Below are positions 8,380-16,568 of a stretch of DNA of 35,401 nucleotides, in pieces (within the stretch, counting starts at the first letter, position 1; every line of letters begins with the position of its first letter). Both the position numbers and the translations under genes were made by a program. Source of the stretch: Candidatus Iainarchaeum sp. (GTDB lineage Archaea; Iainarchaeota; Iainarchaeia; Iainarchaeales; GCA-2688035); the NCBI GenBank assembly GCA_002688035.1, contig NZBU01000011.1, positions 1 through 35,401 of the forward strand, given 5' to 3'. The notes beneath the pieces are model-generated. The model made no database searches. It had not been told where the DNA came from and saw only the letters and a program-made list of their open reading frames with translations.

Positions 8380-8888
8380 GCAATCACCACCAACAGCATT
8401 GGCTTTACAAAGAAGTGTCTTCCATCTTCATCTCTATAATCGCGCTCAAGTGCAACGGGGAAAAAGCGCACAAGAATCTCGTGTGTTCCAAGCACAGGCT
8501 CTTCATCAGTATTACTGCAGACATAGGTATCACCAGTTTCTGGATCGGAGAAAAAATCTAACTCCTCAATATCAATTCCTTCAAAAGAGTTGTCGCGCCT
8601 GACATAAAGTGGTAAGAGTCCGGCTTTGAAGCTTATTCTTTTAACACTATTTGCTTCGTTGCATCGCTCAACAAAAGTGCTGTAGTTTGGAATATAACTA
8701 TTTCCTTTGAGAATGCTTGACACACGCAGTATTGAAATATCGTTGTCAAAGCTGCGGTTTTTCTCATCAAAAGTGTTCCAAGTAAAAGTGAATATATAGA
8801 AGAAAATTGTCAGTGCAAAAACAAGTGGAATGAGTGAGGGGAGATCATCTCCTATTGGCCCAAGAAAACCTTTTTTTGTCCTCATCAT
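8370..8888 (-). CDS. Pilin-like protein with KKG-F leader
   Basis: This 172-residue protein starts MMRTKKGF, a basic leader ending in KKG, followed after a short GDDLPS segment by one hydrophobic helix (about 18-35). This resembles the class III layout, but with F instead of Q after the glycine and an acidic DD ahead of the helix, so processing is uncertain. The remainder is a soluble, probably external domain with two cysteines. A strong GGAGGA site (8896-8901) lies seven bases before the ATG. It sits three bases after the previous gene and overlaps the next by ten, so translation is probably coupled. Confidence 0.75.
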   Translation of the reverse strand: MMRTKKGFLGPIGDDLPSLIPLVFALTIFFYIFTFTWNTFDEKNRSFDNDISILRVSSILKGNSYIPNYSTFVERCNEANSVKRISFKAGLLPLYVRRDNSFEGIDIEELDFFSDPETGDTYVCSNTDEEPVLGTHEILVRFFPVALERDYRDEDGRHFFVKPMLLVVIAWQ

Positions 8889-8891
8889 TCT

Positions 8892-9524
8892 TTAGTCCTC
8901 CGGACAAGGAAGGCAAGAGGATTCTCTGCCAAGTATGTTGCAGGCAACTTTTTGCTGGTTGGCCTCACATGTCCCAGCACTTGAACACGTTATTATGTGC
9001 AAAAAGTTTTTTCCCTCCAAAACTTCTTTGATAATTATTAACGAATCTTTTCGCATGATCGCACTCTGCGGGTCAAGAATAATTGCCTTTGCATCACCCT
9101 TAATAGTGTTTACTTCTGATGGCTCCCAGTCATAGAATAATACTTCGGCATTGACATCAATTCTACTTGCCGCTATAAGCTTGTCGGGATTTTTTCGATC
9201 CGAAATCGAAAAAATAACGGAGGTTAGGTAATCGGGATCATAGTCCTCGGGAAACCTTGCAATATTCATGAAATAAAAGAACCTTTTTGACGTCTGAATT
9301 CCGCCAAAGTAAGACAAATGTGCAGGAACCGTTACCTCTGTTTTAAAACAAAGAGAATCACTCCCCACAATGCTTGCCGCTTTCTCGGCGTAAGTGCTCA
9401 CTGTCTGCTGCGCAGAATTACTTACAACAACATCAGTTATACCAAACATGAAGTATGCTACAATTGCAAATGTGGCAGTAACAAGAATAAGCAGATTTAG
9501 TTTACTAAGAGTAAATCCAATCAT
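8892..9524 (-). CDS. N-terminally anchored secreted protein in pilin operon, Cys-rich tail
   Basis: This 210-residue protein has an N-terminal hydrophobic helix (about 10-30) after a short leader (MIGFTLSK). It lacks the KGQ/RGQ motif of its neighbours, so it may be an uncleaved anchor or a divergent pilin. The external domain ends in a cysteine-rich tail with six cysteines in the last 35 residues (near CSSAGTC, CNILG and CLPC), suggesting disulfides. GGGAG at 9534-9538 lies nine bases before the ATG. Spacing of three bases on both sides marks it as part of the operon. Confidence 0.75.
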   Translation of the reverse strand: MIGFTLSKLNLLILVTATFAIVAYFMFGITDVVVSNSAQQTVSTYAEKAASIVGSDSLCFKTEVTVPAHLSYFGGIQTSKRFFYFMNIARFPEDYDPDYLTSVIFSISDRKNPDKLIAASRIDVNAEVLFYDWEPSEVNTIKGDAKAIILDPQSAIMRKDSLIIIKEVLEGKNFLHIITCSSAGTCEANQQKVACNILGRESSCLPCPED

Positions 9525-9527
9525 CTG

Positions 9528-10085
9528 CTATATCTCCCTATAGTATGCGCAGATTGTTGGGAAGGTGTCGGTTGCAAGCGTTGCATTGGTTAGCAGGTAG
9601 TCTCCCTGAGGAATCCTGACATCGAAGTCCTGAAGCTCGTAGCTTGTGTCCTCTCTGTCCCGGCACTTGGCTCCTGCAAAACTTTGTGAGGGAAAGACAG
9701 TGTCCGGCGGTATGTTCAGACACTTTCTTACACTAAAACTATTTTTTCCCGAATAACTGTACTCAAGGAGTGTGCAAAGTTTTTTTGGCGAGCCACAAAA
9801 GTCAGCGCAAAAAGATGGTTCATCCCAGTCCGTAATTTTCATTAACTCATCCTCTTCGTTAAAGCATCCGCTCAAACGAAAGTTGATGCTTTGCGGACTT
9901 TTTTGGTCAACAGCAACTTCAAGAATTGTTTTCATTTCCTCAAGTTTTGCATCCGTTGTTCCAAAACACTTCTGGATATAAAGGCGTTCCATTGCCTGCA
10001 TTCCAACAAAGATTACAAAGCCCATTACAATGACGGCAATCAATAATTCGAATGGGGCGGCTTCCTGCCCTTTTTTGTTAAACAT
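9528..10085 (-). CDS. Class III signal pilin-like protein (NKKGQ), Cys-rich
   Basis: This encodes 185 residues. It starts MFNKKGQEAAPFELL, then a hydrophobic helix to about residue 29: a clear archaeal class III signal with predicted cleavage between G6 and Q7. The conserved glutamate five residues after the cut (E in FELL, or E8) fits pilin practice. The external domain holds about nine cysteines, including FCADFC and LC blocks near 94-105, so it is probably disulfide-stabilised. AAGGAA lies five to six bases upstream of the ATG. The gene follows the 54-residue peptide gene by ten bases. Likely a filament subunit or minor pilin. Confidence 0.82.
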   Translation of the reverse strand: MFNKKGQEAAPFELLIAVIVMGFVIFVGMQAMERLYIQKCFGTTDAKLEEMKTILEVAVDQKSPQSINFRLSGCFNEEDELMKITDWDEPSFCADFCGSPKKLCTLLEYSYSGKNSFSVRKCLNIPPDTVFPSQSFAGAKCRDREDTSYELQDFDVRIPQGDYLLTNATLATDTFPTICAYYREI

Positions 10086-10095
10086 AAGAATTCCT

Positions 10096-10260
10096 TCAAG
10101 ATGCAGTAGGTTGTGTTTTTTGCACGATGCGCTGGCTCTGCTTGAACATTGGTTTTATCACAGTAATCAACAACAAGGCAGCTATTATTAGAATGATGAG
10201 CATGTAAACACTGCTCCAGTCGCTCTGTGCTCTTTCCTCGTTAAACAGTTCTAATTGCAT
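10096..10260 (-). CDS. 54-residue single-helix membrane peptide
   Basis: This small gene runs from ATG 10260 to TGA 10098-10096. The protein has an acidic, aromatic N-terminus (MQLELFNEER), one hydrophobic helix at about 19-35 rich in I, L and A, and a basic C-terminus (KPMFKQSQR). It is supported by its fit: a TTTAAATA box about 26 bases upstream, which gives a leaderless mRNA, and a ten-base gap to the next pilin gene. It fills what would otherwise be a 240-base gap at the head of the operon. It could be an assembly factor or a very short subunit; no family is recognised. Confidence 0.65.
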   Translation of the reverse strand: MQLELFNEERAQSDWSSVYMLIILIIAALLLITVIKPMFKQSQRIVQKTQPTAS

Positions 10261-10284
10261 TAAAGATAATAAGGAAAAAGGAAG

Positions 10285-10292
10285 TATTTAAA
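10285..10292 (-). promoter_or_regulatory. TATA box of the minus-strand pilin operon
   Basis: On the minus strand this reads TTTAAATA. Its centre is about 28 bases from ATG 10260, so transcription would begin at or just before the start codon. The same octamer occurs ahead of the pilin gene at 10892-10899 and at 16582-16589. Confidence 0.55.
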
Positions 10293-10309
10293 TGATTCGT
10301 TTAAAGGCC

Positions 10310-10316
10310 AAAAAAA
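10310..10316 (-). terminator. Poly-T tract after class III pilin gene
   Basis: Seven T residues on the minus strand lie nine bases after the stop codon at 10325. Archaeal RNA polymerase terminates at such T-runs without a hairpin. It would separate the archaeosortase-pilin unit from the operon that starts at 10260. Confidence 0.5.
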
Positions 10317-10324
10317 GTATTGGT

Positions 10325-10858
10325 TTAGGATGAGGCTCTTAGTGCAAGTGCACAGCACCTACCGGCATCACACACACTTCCACAATCAAGGTCTTCTTCT
10401 CTCAAATCATCGAAAACCGTTCCAACAATACTATCCTCAAGCCTATTCTTGTTAATGTGACATGTTACGGCTATTTGCACAACCTTGTTGGTTTCACCAT
10501 GCCACACTATTCTTTGATAGGTGGGATCTCCAACTTCCTGCAGTTCAAAACCAGCATCATCATCCGGAAAATCACCAGAAGTAATACATATTTGATCACT
10601 GCTCAAAGTAACTTTTTCTGCTAGTGCTGCAGCAGATAATACGTAGCCCGGAGTAAATGTGACATCCTCAGTGTGCTTCAGTGATTCAGGTTGGTTGTAA
10701 AGGTTGTTGATAAGCTCTCTTGCCTTGTCATTTGGATCGTTCTGCAGTATTCCTAGAACGGAAGAAATAATTGGCAGCAAAATCATTAGAATTGCCAGTG
10801 CAACAATTGCCGCAATAAGCAGTTTGAAAGTCGAGTAAGCTTGACCTTTATTGTTCAA
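10325..10858 (-). CDS. Class III signal pilin (NNKGQ)
   Basis: This 177-residue product begins MNNKGQAYSTFKLL, followed by a hydrophobic helix to about residue 35. Predicted cleavage lies between G and Q. The start is taken as TTG 10858 because GGTGA (10864-10868) lies five bases upstream and the short leader matches the other pilins; an ATG at 10885 would add nine residues and lacks a site. The C-terminus is cysteine-rich with spacing C-x3-C-x4-CC. The N-terminus is close to that of the pilin at 16120-16563 (GQ-x-x-S-x-F-x-LLI). It lies 36 bases downstream of the archaeosortase gene and is probably co-transcribed, though it may also have its own TATA box. Confidence 0.82.
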   Translation of the reverse strand: MNNKGQAYSTFKLLIAAIVALAILMILLPIISSVLGILQNDPNDKARELINNLYNQPESLKHTEDVTFTPGYVLSAAALAEKVTLSSDQICITSGDFPDDDAGFELQEVGDPTYQRIVWHGETNKVVQIAVTCHINKNRLEDSIVGTVFDDLREEDLDCGSVCDAGRCCALALRASS

Positions 10859-10891
10859 CGAAATCACCAAAATAAAAGAATGCATTTCTTA

Positions 10892-10899
10892 TATTTAAA
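10892..10899 (-). promoter_or_regulatory. Possible internal TATA box before pilin gene
   Basis: TTTAAATA on the minus strand overlaps the end of the archaeosortase gene. A start about 26 bases on would give a short leader just holding the GGTGA site of the pilin. It is identical to the box at 10285-10292. Confidence 0.35.
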
Positions 10900-11452
10900 C
10901 GTTTGGTTTTTGTTTGGTCACAGCCCAGTAAAACCAGGTCATGTAAATCGCTGCAATTGAAATGAATAGGAAAACCCTGAACAAGATGTTGTGCGTGAAC
11001 TCTATTAGAGGCATGTCGTTAGCTGCAATGATTATTGCGATTGTTGCAAAGATGCGGAACAAGTTCAGGGAGAAAACTATTGCGGCTGCTGCAATTGCTC
11101 CAAGTACTCTACGCTTTACCGAGATTCCAATCGAGGCAAGAATTGCTGCAGTAATAATAAACAATTCGGTAAGGCCAGTGCAAAGCTCGCTTATCTCTAT
11201 TTTCGTGCCGCTCTCAAGTTCTACCACTGGATTGTCTTCCATTGCAACTGTTCCAAAGTAAAATCCTGCAACACTGTTGGCAATAAAATTCTGGGTGCCT
11301 GCTTCAGCATTAAGCGCGCCAAGTCCAAAAGACAGAACAAGATAAACAAAAACGAATGAAATAATAAAGCGCCCGGTCTTTCGTGCTTCTTCCTTGTCCA
11401 ACTTTAGTGCAAATAAGTTGTCTGGTTTGGCCGCTTGGGTTTTGGGAGGCAT
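10895..11452 (-). CDS. Archaeosortase/exosortase family transpeptidase
   Basis: This 185-residue polytopic protein belongs to the family of membrane cysteine enzymes that recognise a C-terminal motif-helix-basic tag, cut it and join the protein to a lipid or other acceptor outside the membrane. The catalytic signature is visible: C91 in ELCTGL at the start of a helix, R133 in LNLFRI, and H154 with R159 in EFTHNILFR. These match the Cys-Arg-Arg(His) residues known from exosortases and archaeosortase A. Four to five helices are predicted (about 28-45, 96-112, 117-145, 157-178). It is short for the family and has no extra domains. ATG 11452 is about 27 bases from a palindromic TATA box, so the mRNA is probably leaderless. 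It sits between pilin genes and the motor ATPase. The natural substrate is not obvious; see the protein at 1623-6218. Confidence 0.88.
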   Translation of the reverse strand: MPPKTQAAKPDNLFALKLDKEEARKTGRFIISFVFVYLVLSFGLGALNAEAGTQNFIANSVAGFYFGTVAMEDNPVVELESGTKIEISELCTGLTELFIITAAILASIGISVKRRVLGAIAAAAIVFSLNLFRIFATIAIIIAANDMPLIEFTHNILFRVFLFISIAAIYMTWFYWAVTKQKPNV

Positions 11453-11473
11453 TTCACTAGCTTCAAGTAAAGC

Positions 11474-11485
11474 AATATATATAAC
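11474..11485. promoter_or_regulatory. Shared divergent TATA box for archaeosortase and ATPase genes
   Basis: AATATATATAAC is nearly self-complementary. Read leftward, it would start the archaeosortase mRNA at about 11453, one base before its ATG. Read rightward, it would start near 11505, giving a leader of about 25 bases that carries the GGTGAG site of the ATPase. One core box could thus serve both transcripts. Confidence 0.5.
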
Positions 11486-11529
11486 TTTATGGCTATTATG
11501 AATGAAAAATTATAGGTGAGTGATTAGCC

Positions 11530-13806
11530 TTGGAAATAGGCGGGTTTAAGGTAGGGGACTATGCGGTCAGGGATGAGGGCGGAAAACGCCACCTAATATT
11601 TGACTGTAAGAACTGCGTGTACAGTGCAAGTGTTGCCGACGATCCTGCTTGCCGCTACCACCTTACTACGATTTTAAGCGAGGCTGAAGCAGACCTGATT
11701 GTTCTGGCAGATGTTTATGAGAGAGTATATGATGAGCAGCAAGCTAAGATGTTGTCGGAGATTTCCGCACTCAAACAACAGTTCAGCATTGAAAGCATTT
11801 GGAGCTACAAACATCTTGGAGGCCAAGGAAAAGAGTGCGAGCAATACTTTTCAGGGAGACACGATACGGTTGTCAAAATCGGGCATGACCTGATTGCCTT
11901 TGACCCAATCATGGCTTATCTTACCTTGCTCAAGGAAATAAAACTTGAAAAAACAAAAATGAGCGAGGGTGAGAAAGACTATGAGAAATGCACCAAGCCT
12001 TACATCAACACTCTTGATCATTTGCGAAATGCGTTTGAGCAAACCGAACTCATAACGCGCACAAAAAATTTTATAACAAAGATGAGCCAAATCCCCGAAA
12101 CAAGTAAAGTTTACCATTCACTGTTCGAGGTTGAGGTAAAACCCGCGTTCATTGGTTCAAGGCTCTTGTTCAAGGAGATGGAGAAGCTCGAGCTATTGGA
12201 TGAATATGGTGTAAAGGAATCCACGGTTCAAATTTTTAAACACCCGCACAAAACCGAGAACCTTTACTTTATCAATCCCCCTGAATACACTTTGTCTCCT
12301 GACAAGTACTTTGTGATGTCAAAGACAAGAGAGGTTGTAGCAGGCTACAAGCCAGGTAAAACAAGTTTGAGCACTGTTGCAAAAAGCAGAAGCTACTTTG
12401 AAAGAGTATATGAATCAACCATAAAGGATGTTGCAAAAAGCAATGGGGTTAAGCTCTCACAGGCAGAGATAAAGGAGCTTGCGCAAATCGTTGCGCGATA
12501 CACGGTTGGATATGGAATACTAGAACTCTTGCTGAGCGATAGGAGGCTAACAGACATTTACCTTGACTCTCCAATTGGACAAAAGCCGGCCTATATTGTT
12601 CACTCAGACTTTGGCCAGTGCCAAACAAACATTCTTTACACTGAAAGAGAAGCAAGCAGCCTAAACAGTAAGCTAAGAGCAATGTCAGGCCGGCCATTTG
12701 ACGAGGCACACCCAGTACTTGACTTTGACCTCCCTGATCTTGACACAAGAGTTGCGGCTATTGGACCACCGCTTTCCCCTGATGGAACAGCGTTTGCATT
12801 CAGATTGCACAAGGTTACTCCTTGGACTTTGCCGCAGTTCATTGACAACAATTTTATGAATCCACTGGCTGCTGGCCTGATTTCATTCCTGATTGACAAC
12901 CAGTCATCAATGCTTGTTACAGGAAGTAGGGGAAGCGGGAAAACATCGCTTCTTGGAAGCTGTTTACTTGAGATACTTCAGAACGCGAGAATAATTGTGC
13001 AGGAAGATACACTTGAAATTCCTGTCCCCTACCTAAAAAAAATCGGCTACAACATTCAAAGACTTAAAACCCGCTCGCCAATAAGCGTGAGCAAAACCGA
13101 GAGCGAGGTTGCTCCGGAGGAAGCACTCAGAACCGCGCTAAGGCTTGGTGACAGCGCACTGGTTTTGGGTGAAGTGCGAAGCAAGGAAGCAAAGGTTTTG
13201 TATGAGGCCATGAGGGTTGGAGCCGCAGGAAACATTGTGATTGGAACGATTCACGGAGACTCAGCTTACAGTGTGTGGGATCGCGTTGTGAATGACTTGG
13301 ATGTTCCAAACACATCATTTAAAGCAACAGACATTGTGATTGTAGCAAGACCAATAAGGTTCTCGGGTTCTTTGAAAAAACACAGGCGATTAGTGCAAGT
13401 AACAGAAGTGAAAAAGCACTGGATTAGTGATCCTGAGCAAGAAGGCGGTTTGCTTGATCTAATGCTCTATGATGCGAAAAAAGATACACTTGAACTTATG
13501 GAGGATAATCTTAAGGAGTCAGAGTTGTTTGACAAAATCAGTAGGATAAGTGGATTAAGCATGAAGGAAATTTGGGAAGATATTAGAATGAGGGGAAATG
13601 CAAAAGCATTCCTAGTCGAGTTGAAGCGCGAGAACAAGCTTCCACTGCTACTCGAGTCAGAGAACAGTTCAGCGGCAAACAACAAGCTCATTCTTTTCAA
13701 GGAAGAGCAGCTGCAGGAAAAAGGAAAAATTGATTATGAGGCCGTGCTTGGCAAGTGGAAGTACTGGGTTAAAAATTCTTTGCTCCCAAGCGTTGCAAAA
13801 ACATAG
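11530..13806 (+). CDS. Type IV pilus/type II secretion motor ATPase (GspE/VirB11/FlaI-like)
   Basis: This 758-residue hexameric-type ATPase should power assembly of the pilins encoded nearby. Walker A is GSRGSGKT at 465-472; the Walker B region is ALVLGEVRS with E548; the His box is GTIHGD with H575. The Asp-box region lies near 495-502 (VQEDTLEI). The N-terminus holds a CKNC-x(9)-C cluster, seen in some archaeal members of the family, and a long helical region (about 50-300) comes before the NTD2-like segment at about 310-440. It is larger than bacterial GspE or FlaI (about 500-550 residues) because of the N-terminal extension. TTG 11530 is the first usable start after an in-frame stop at 11521, with GGTGAG at 11515-11520. 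The platform gene follows two bases later. Confidence 0.92.
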   Translation: MEIGGFKVGDYAVRDEGGKRHLIFDCKNCVYSASVADDPACRYHLTTILSEAEADLIVLADVYERVYDEQQAKMLSEISALKQQFSIESIWSYKHLGGQGKECEQYFSGRHDTVVKIGHDLIAFDPIMAYLTLLKEIKLEKTKMSEGEKDYEKCTKPYINTLDHLRNAFEQTELITRTKNFITKMSQIPETSKVYHSLFEVEVKPAFIGSRLLFKEMEKLELLDEYGVKESTVQIFKHPHKTENLYFINPPEYTLSPDKYFVMSKTREVVAGYKPGKTSLSTVAKSRSYFERVYESTIKDVAKSNGVKLSQAEIKELAQIVARYTVGYGILELLLSDRRLTDIYLDSPIGQKPAYIVHSDFGQCQTNILYTEREASSLNSKLRAMSGRPFDEAHPVLDFDLPDLDTRVAAIGPPLSPDGTAFAFRLHKVTPWTLPQFIDNNFMNPLAAGLISFLIDNQSSMLVTGSRGSGKTSLLGSCLLEILQNARIIVQEDTLEIPVPYLKKIGYNIQRLKTRSPISVSKTESEVAPEEALRTALRLGDSALVLGEVRSKEAKVLYEAMRVGAAGNIVIGTIHGDSAYSVWDRVVNDLDVPNTSFKATDIVIVARPIRFSGSLKKHRRLVQVTEVKKHWISDPEQEGGLLDLMLYDAKKDTLELMEDNLKESELFDKISRISGLSMKEIWEDIRMRGNAKAFLVELKRENKLPLLLESENSSAANNKLILFKEEQLQEKGKIDYEAVLGKWKYWVKNSLLPSVAKT

Positions 13807-13808
13807 TT

Positions 13809-16115
13809 GTGGGTAACATGGCGAAAAGAAAAACACAAAAAAGGGAAATGAGCCCTGGAGATCTTTATAGAGAAATTGCGGTAAGCAGAGAAGAGTTTGG
13901 TGAAGGAGCGGGAAAACTTGTTAAGAGAGAAGAAGTTCCATTCGTCAGATTCTGCAAGGGAATACACAAAAGATTCCCTTCTCTTGGAAAGGGAGCAAAG
14001 TTTGGCAAAGAGCACAGAGAAGCAGTAGACTTTTTGGGCTGGAATTTGAAGGCAGAGGAGTTTGCGGCAACAGCCAAATTTGTTCTAATAGCAACAATAA
14101 TTATTGGAGTACTCGCGTCAATAATAATTTCTGTTTCGCCACTTCGCGATATAATAATAGGCTTTGTTGGAGTGCCACAGCTTGTAATGATTTATATTGC
14201 CGCGCCCTTTGTGGTTATCGCATTGATTGCAACAAATTATATTCAAAGCTACCCAGTCTCAGCTGCACAGACAGAGCAGACAAAAGCACTCACCTATGTT
14301 CCTGAGATTGTCGGCTATATGATAATGTCAATGAAGCTTGTTCCAAATCTTGAGAAGGCCGTTGAATTTTCAGCAGAGCATGGGAGCGGAAAGATTTCCG
14401 ATGATTTCAAAAGAATAATTTGGGACACGCAAATTGGAGTATATGGAACATTAAGCGAAGCACTGGACCAACTTGCATACAATTGGGGAAAGTTCAGCGA
14501 TGAATTCAAACACGCGCTAATGATGATTCGCGCATCAGTTCTTGAAAATACCGAGGCAAAGCGATACCAGCTTCTTGACAAAACAATGACAACAATACTG
14601 ACAAGCATTAGAGACAAGATGGAAACCTATGCCAAAGAACTCTCAGAGCCAAGTGTATTACTATTCTACCTTGGAGTATTGCTTCCACTAATACTCATTA
14701 TTGTTCTGCCTATTGGCTCTGCTTTCAGTGGAACATCGATGGCGTCAACCTGGGTGCTTGTCGGTATATACAACATTCTTATTCCGGTGGTAACACTTTT
14801 GTTTGCCCGCCATGTTCTAAAGAAACGCCCGCCAACATCTGAGTCCCCAAAGATTCCTGACAACTATCCCGGGCTTCCTCCAAAATACAAGGCAAGAATC
14901 GGGAAATCGCTTGTCGACTTAAGATTAATAATTGCAAGCATGATTCTAATCGGGGTTGCCGGAAGCTTTGTCCTTTCAGTAGAGGGCATTCCGCCAAAAA
15001 GCTGGAGCGAACCATTTGCCCCGCAGTTGCTCGCTGCAGACAGAACGATTGCGGATGTGATGGAGGATGTCAGTCAGCCCGTAGACTACTATGAGGATGG
15101 CTCGGCATTTGAAAGAACACTTATATCAAGATATGGGGAGGAGCGCGGCAAACAATTGTTTGTTTCAGAGCGAACCAAGTTTTTCTCCAACCCAAAAAAT
15201 GATGCTACCCCCTACAATTTGATATTTGGTTTGGTCCTCACAATCTCACTTTGCTTTTTCGCATGGCTCTACTTCACAAATGTTTACAAGAGAAAAGCAC
15301 AACTTGTAATAGAAAAAATGGAATCTGAATTCAAAGACAGTTTGTATATTCTGGCCTCGCGCCTAGGGGAAAACAAGCCTGTTGAGGAAGCCCTCAAACA
15401 CACCAGAAATTTCCTGCCTGGCTTTGAAATATCGAAAAGAATTTTCACAAAAACCATTGAAAACATTGAACTACTTGGCATGCCACTTGAGCTGGCAGTA
15501 TTTGACAAAAATTATGGAAGTCTAAGAAATGTGCCATCTCGAACAATTCAAACAGGAATGAGAATTCTGGTTGACTCAGTTAAGCTAGGGGTAAATGTTG
15601 CTGCCAGAACAATCATCTCACTAAGTTTGCAGCTTGGCAACAGCGAGAAAGTCAACAAAGATCTAAAGCTAATGATTTCTGACACCACAAGCATGATGCG
15701 CACAATGAGCATTTTCATCGCGCCGGTTGTTCTTGGGGTCACAACTGCATTGCAAAAAGTTGTGATGATCACACTTAGCACGATTCAAACAAGCAGTGTT
15801 GGCAATACTTTAAGTGATCTCTCAAGTTTGCCGGGGGGAGCCCCAGGAGGACTTGGTAGTATATCCCAGGGAACACAACTGTTTGCAATTGACTCGGCAA
15901 CACAGGCAAGCATGGTGCAGCCCTGGCAGTTTGTGATAATAGTTGCAACATATGTGCTCCAACTGGTCTTCATAATGGTCTACTTTAGCAGTAAGATAGA
16001 GGAGGACAACGACATTCTCTTCAGACTGAATCTTGCAAAGGCCCTGCCGATTGCAACAATCGTATTCCTTCTCTCAGTTATTGCATCATCAACAGTAGTT
16101 GGAAACTTCGGGTAA
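13809..16115 (+). CDS. Type II secretion F / TadC / FlaJ-like platform protein
   Basis: This 768-residue protein is the membrane platform that partners the motor ATPase. About nine helices are predicted (near 91, 114-147, 281-304, 313-337, 371-392, 469-490, 633-652, 707-727, 747-766). Two cytoplasmic helical blocks (about 160-280 and 500-630) look like duplicated T2SSF domains, as in FlaJ. An external loop between 392 and 468 is unusually polar and may contact pilins or giants. The start may be GTG 13809 or ATG 13818; neither has a strong site. The gene lies two bases after the ATPase stop, and the next pilin begins four bases after its end. Confidence 0.88.
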   Translation: MGNMAKRKTQKREMSPGDLYREIAVSREEFGEGAGKLVKREEVPFVRFCKGIHKRFPSLGKGAKFGKEHREAVDFLGWNLKAEEFAATAKFVLIATIIIGVLASIIISVSPLRDIIIGFVGVPQLVMIYIAAPFVVIALIATNYIQSYPVSAAQTEQTKALTYVPEIVGYMIMSMKLVPNLEKAVEFSAEHGSGKISDDFKRIIWDTQIGVYGTLSEALDQLAYNWGKFSDEFKHALMMIRASVLENTEAKRYQLLDKTMTTILTSIRDKMETYAKELSEPSVLLFYLGVLLPLILIIVLPIGSAFSGTSMASTWVLVGIYNILIPVVTLLFARHVLKKRPPTSESPKIPDNYPGLPPKYKARIGKSLVDLRLIIASMILIGVAGSFVLSVEGIPPKSWSEPFAPQLLAADRTIADVMEDVSQPVDYYEDGSAFERTLISRYGEERGKQLFVSERTKFFSNPKNDATPYNLIFGLVLTISLCFFAWLYFTNVYKRKAQLVIEKMESEFKDSLYILASRLGENKPVEEALKHTRNFLPGFEISKRIFTKTIENIELLGMPLELAVFDKNYGSLRNVPSRTIQTGMRILVDSVKLGVNVAARTIISLSLQLGNSEKVNKDLKLMISDTTSMMRTMSIFIAPVVLGVTTALQKVVMITLSTIQTSSVGNTLSDLSSLPGGAPGGLGSISQGTQLFAIDSATQASMVQPWQFVIIVATYVLQLVFIMVYFSSKIEEDNDILFRLNLAKALPIATIVFLLSVIASSTVVGNFG

Positions 16116-16119
16116 TCAC

Positions 16120-16563
16120 ATGAATCAAAGCGGACAGGAATTCTCAGGCTTTCGACTCCTAATTGACGCAATCCTTGTACTGATGATACTAGTGATAATA
16201 ATCGGGATCCTGGGTTGGGTTGACTCCCTGCGTTTTCAAATTAGTGAGAAGAGGCTTTACGAAGGATTCAACAAATCATTGAATAGTCCTGATGGAAAAA
16301 CGGTTGTAGAAAAAGACATTACAATGCGAAGCGGGACAACATACCTTGTGGGGGCATTTGCAGGACCAGGGGTGGACAGGGATTGCATCCGCTTCAGGGC
16401 CCTAAATTTAACGGCGTGGAAACTAAGCTCGAACAAAAAGCAGCTTGACATAGAAACCGATATTGTGATTGACGTGTTTTACCAGTGCACAAGGCAGTTC
16501 GACGAAGGAGCATGCGAAATTCTCTGCGAGATATCTTTTGGCGACGAATTTGAGGAAGATTAG
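16120..16563 (+). CDS. Class III signal pilin (NQSGQ)
   Basis: This 147-residue protein starts MNQSGQEFSGFRLL, then a very hydrophobic helix to about residue 34. It has the GQ-x-x-S/F-x-LLI pattern of the pilin at 10325-10858 and is probably its paralogue. The residue before the glycine is S rather than K/R, a departure from the usual site. The external domain has four cysteines, two in a C-x3-C pair near the end. ATG 16120 lies four bases after the platform gene stop with GGTAATCAC ahead; an earlier TTG at 16099 would overlap that gene and add a leader not seen in the other pilins. It is probably co-transcribed with the ATPase and platform. Confidence 0.82.
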   Translation: MNQSGQEFSGFRLLIDAILVLMILVIIIGILGWVDSLRFQISEKRLYEGFNKSLNSPDGKTVVEKDITMRSGTTYLVGAFAGPGVDRDCIRFRALNLTAWKLSSNKKQLDIETDIVIDVFYQCTRQFDEGACEILCEISFGDEFEED

Positions 16564-16568
16564 GCAAG

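Noticed and set aside
10325-10885. ATG 10885 as the start of the class III pilin
   Set aside because: It would give a hydrophobic MHSFILVIS leader unlike the other pilins and has no ribosome binding site, whereas TTG 10858 has GGTGA five bases upstream.
16099-16563. TTG 16099 as the start of the plus-strand pilin
   Set aside because: It overlaps the platform gene and lengthens the leader; ATG 16120 gives the standard short leader.
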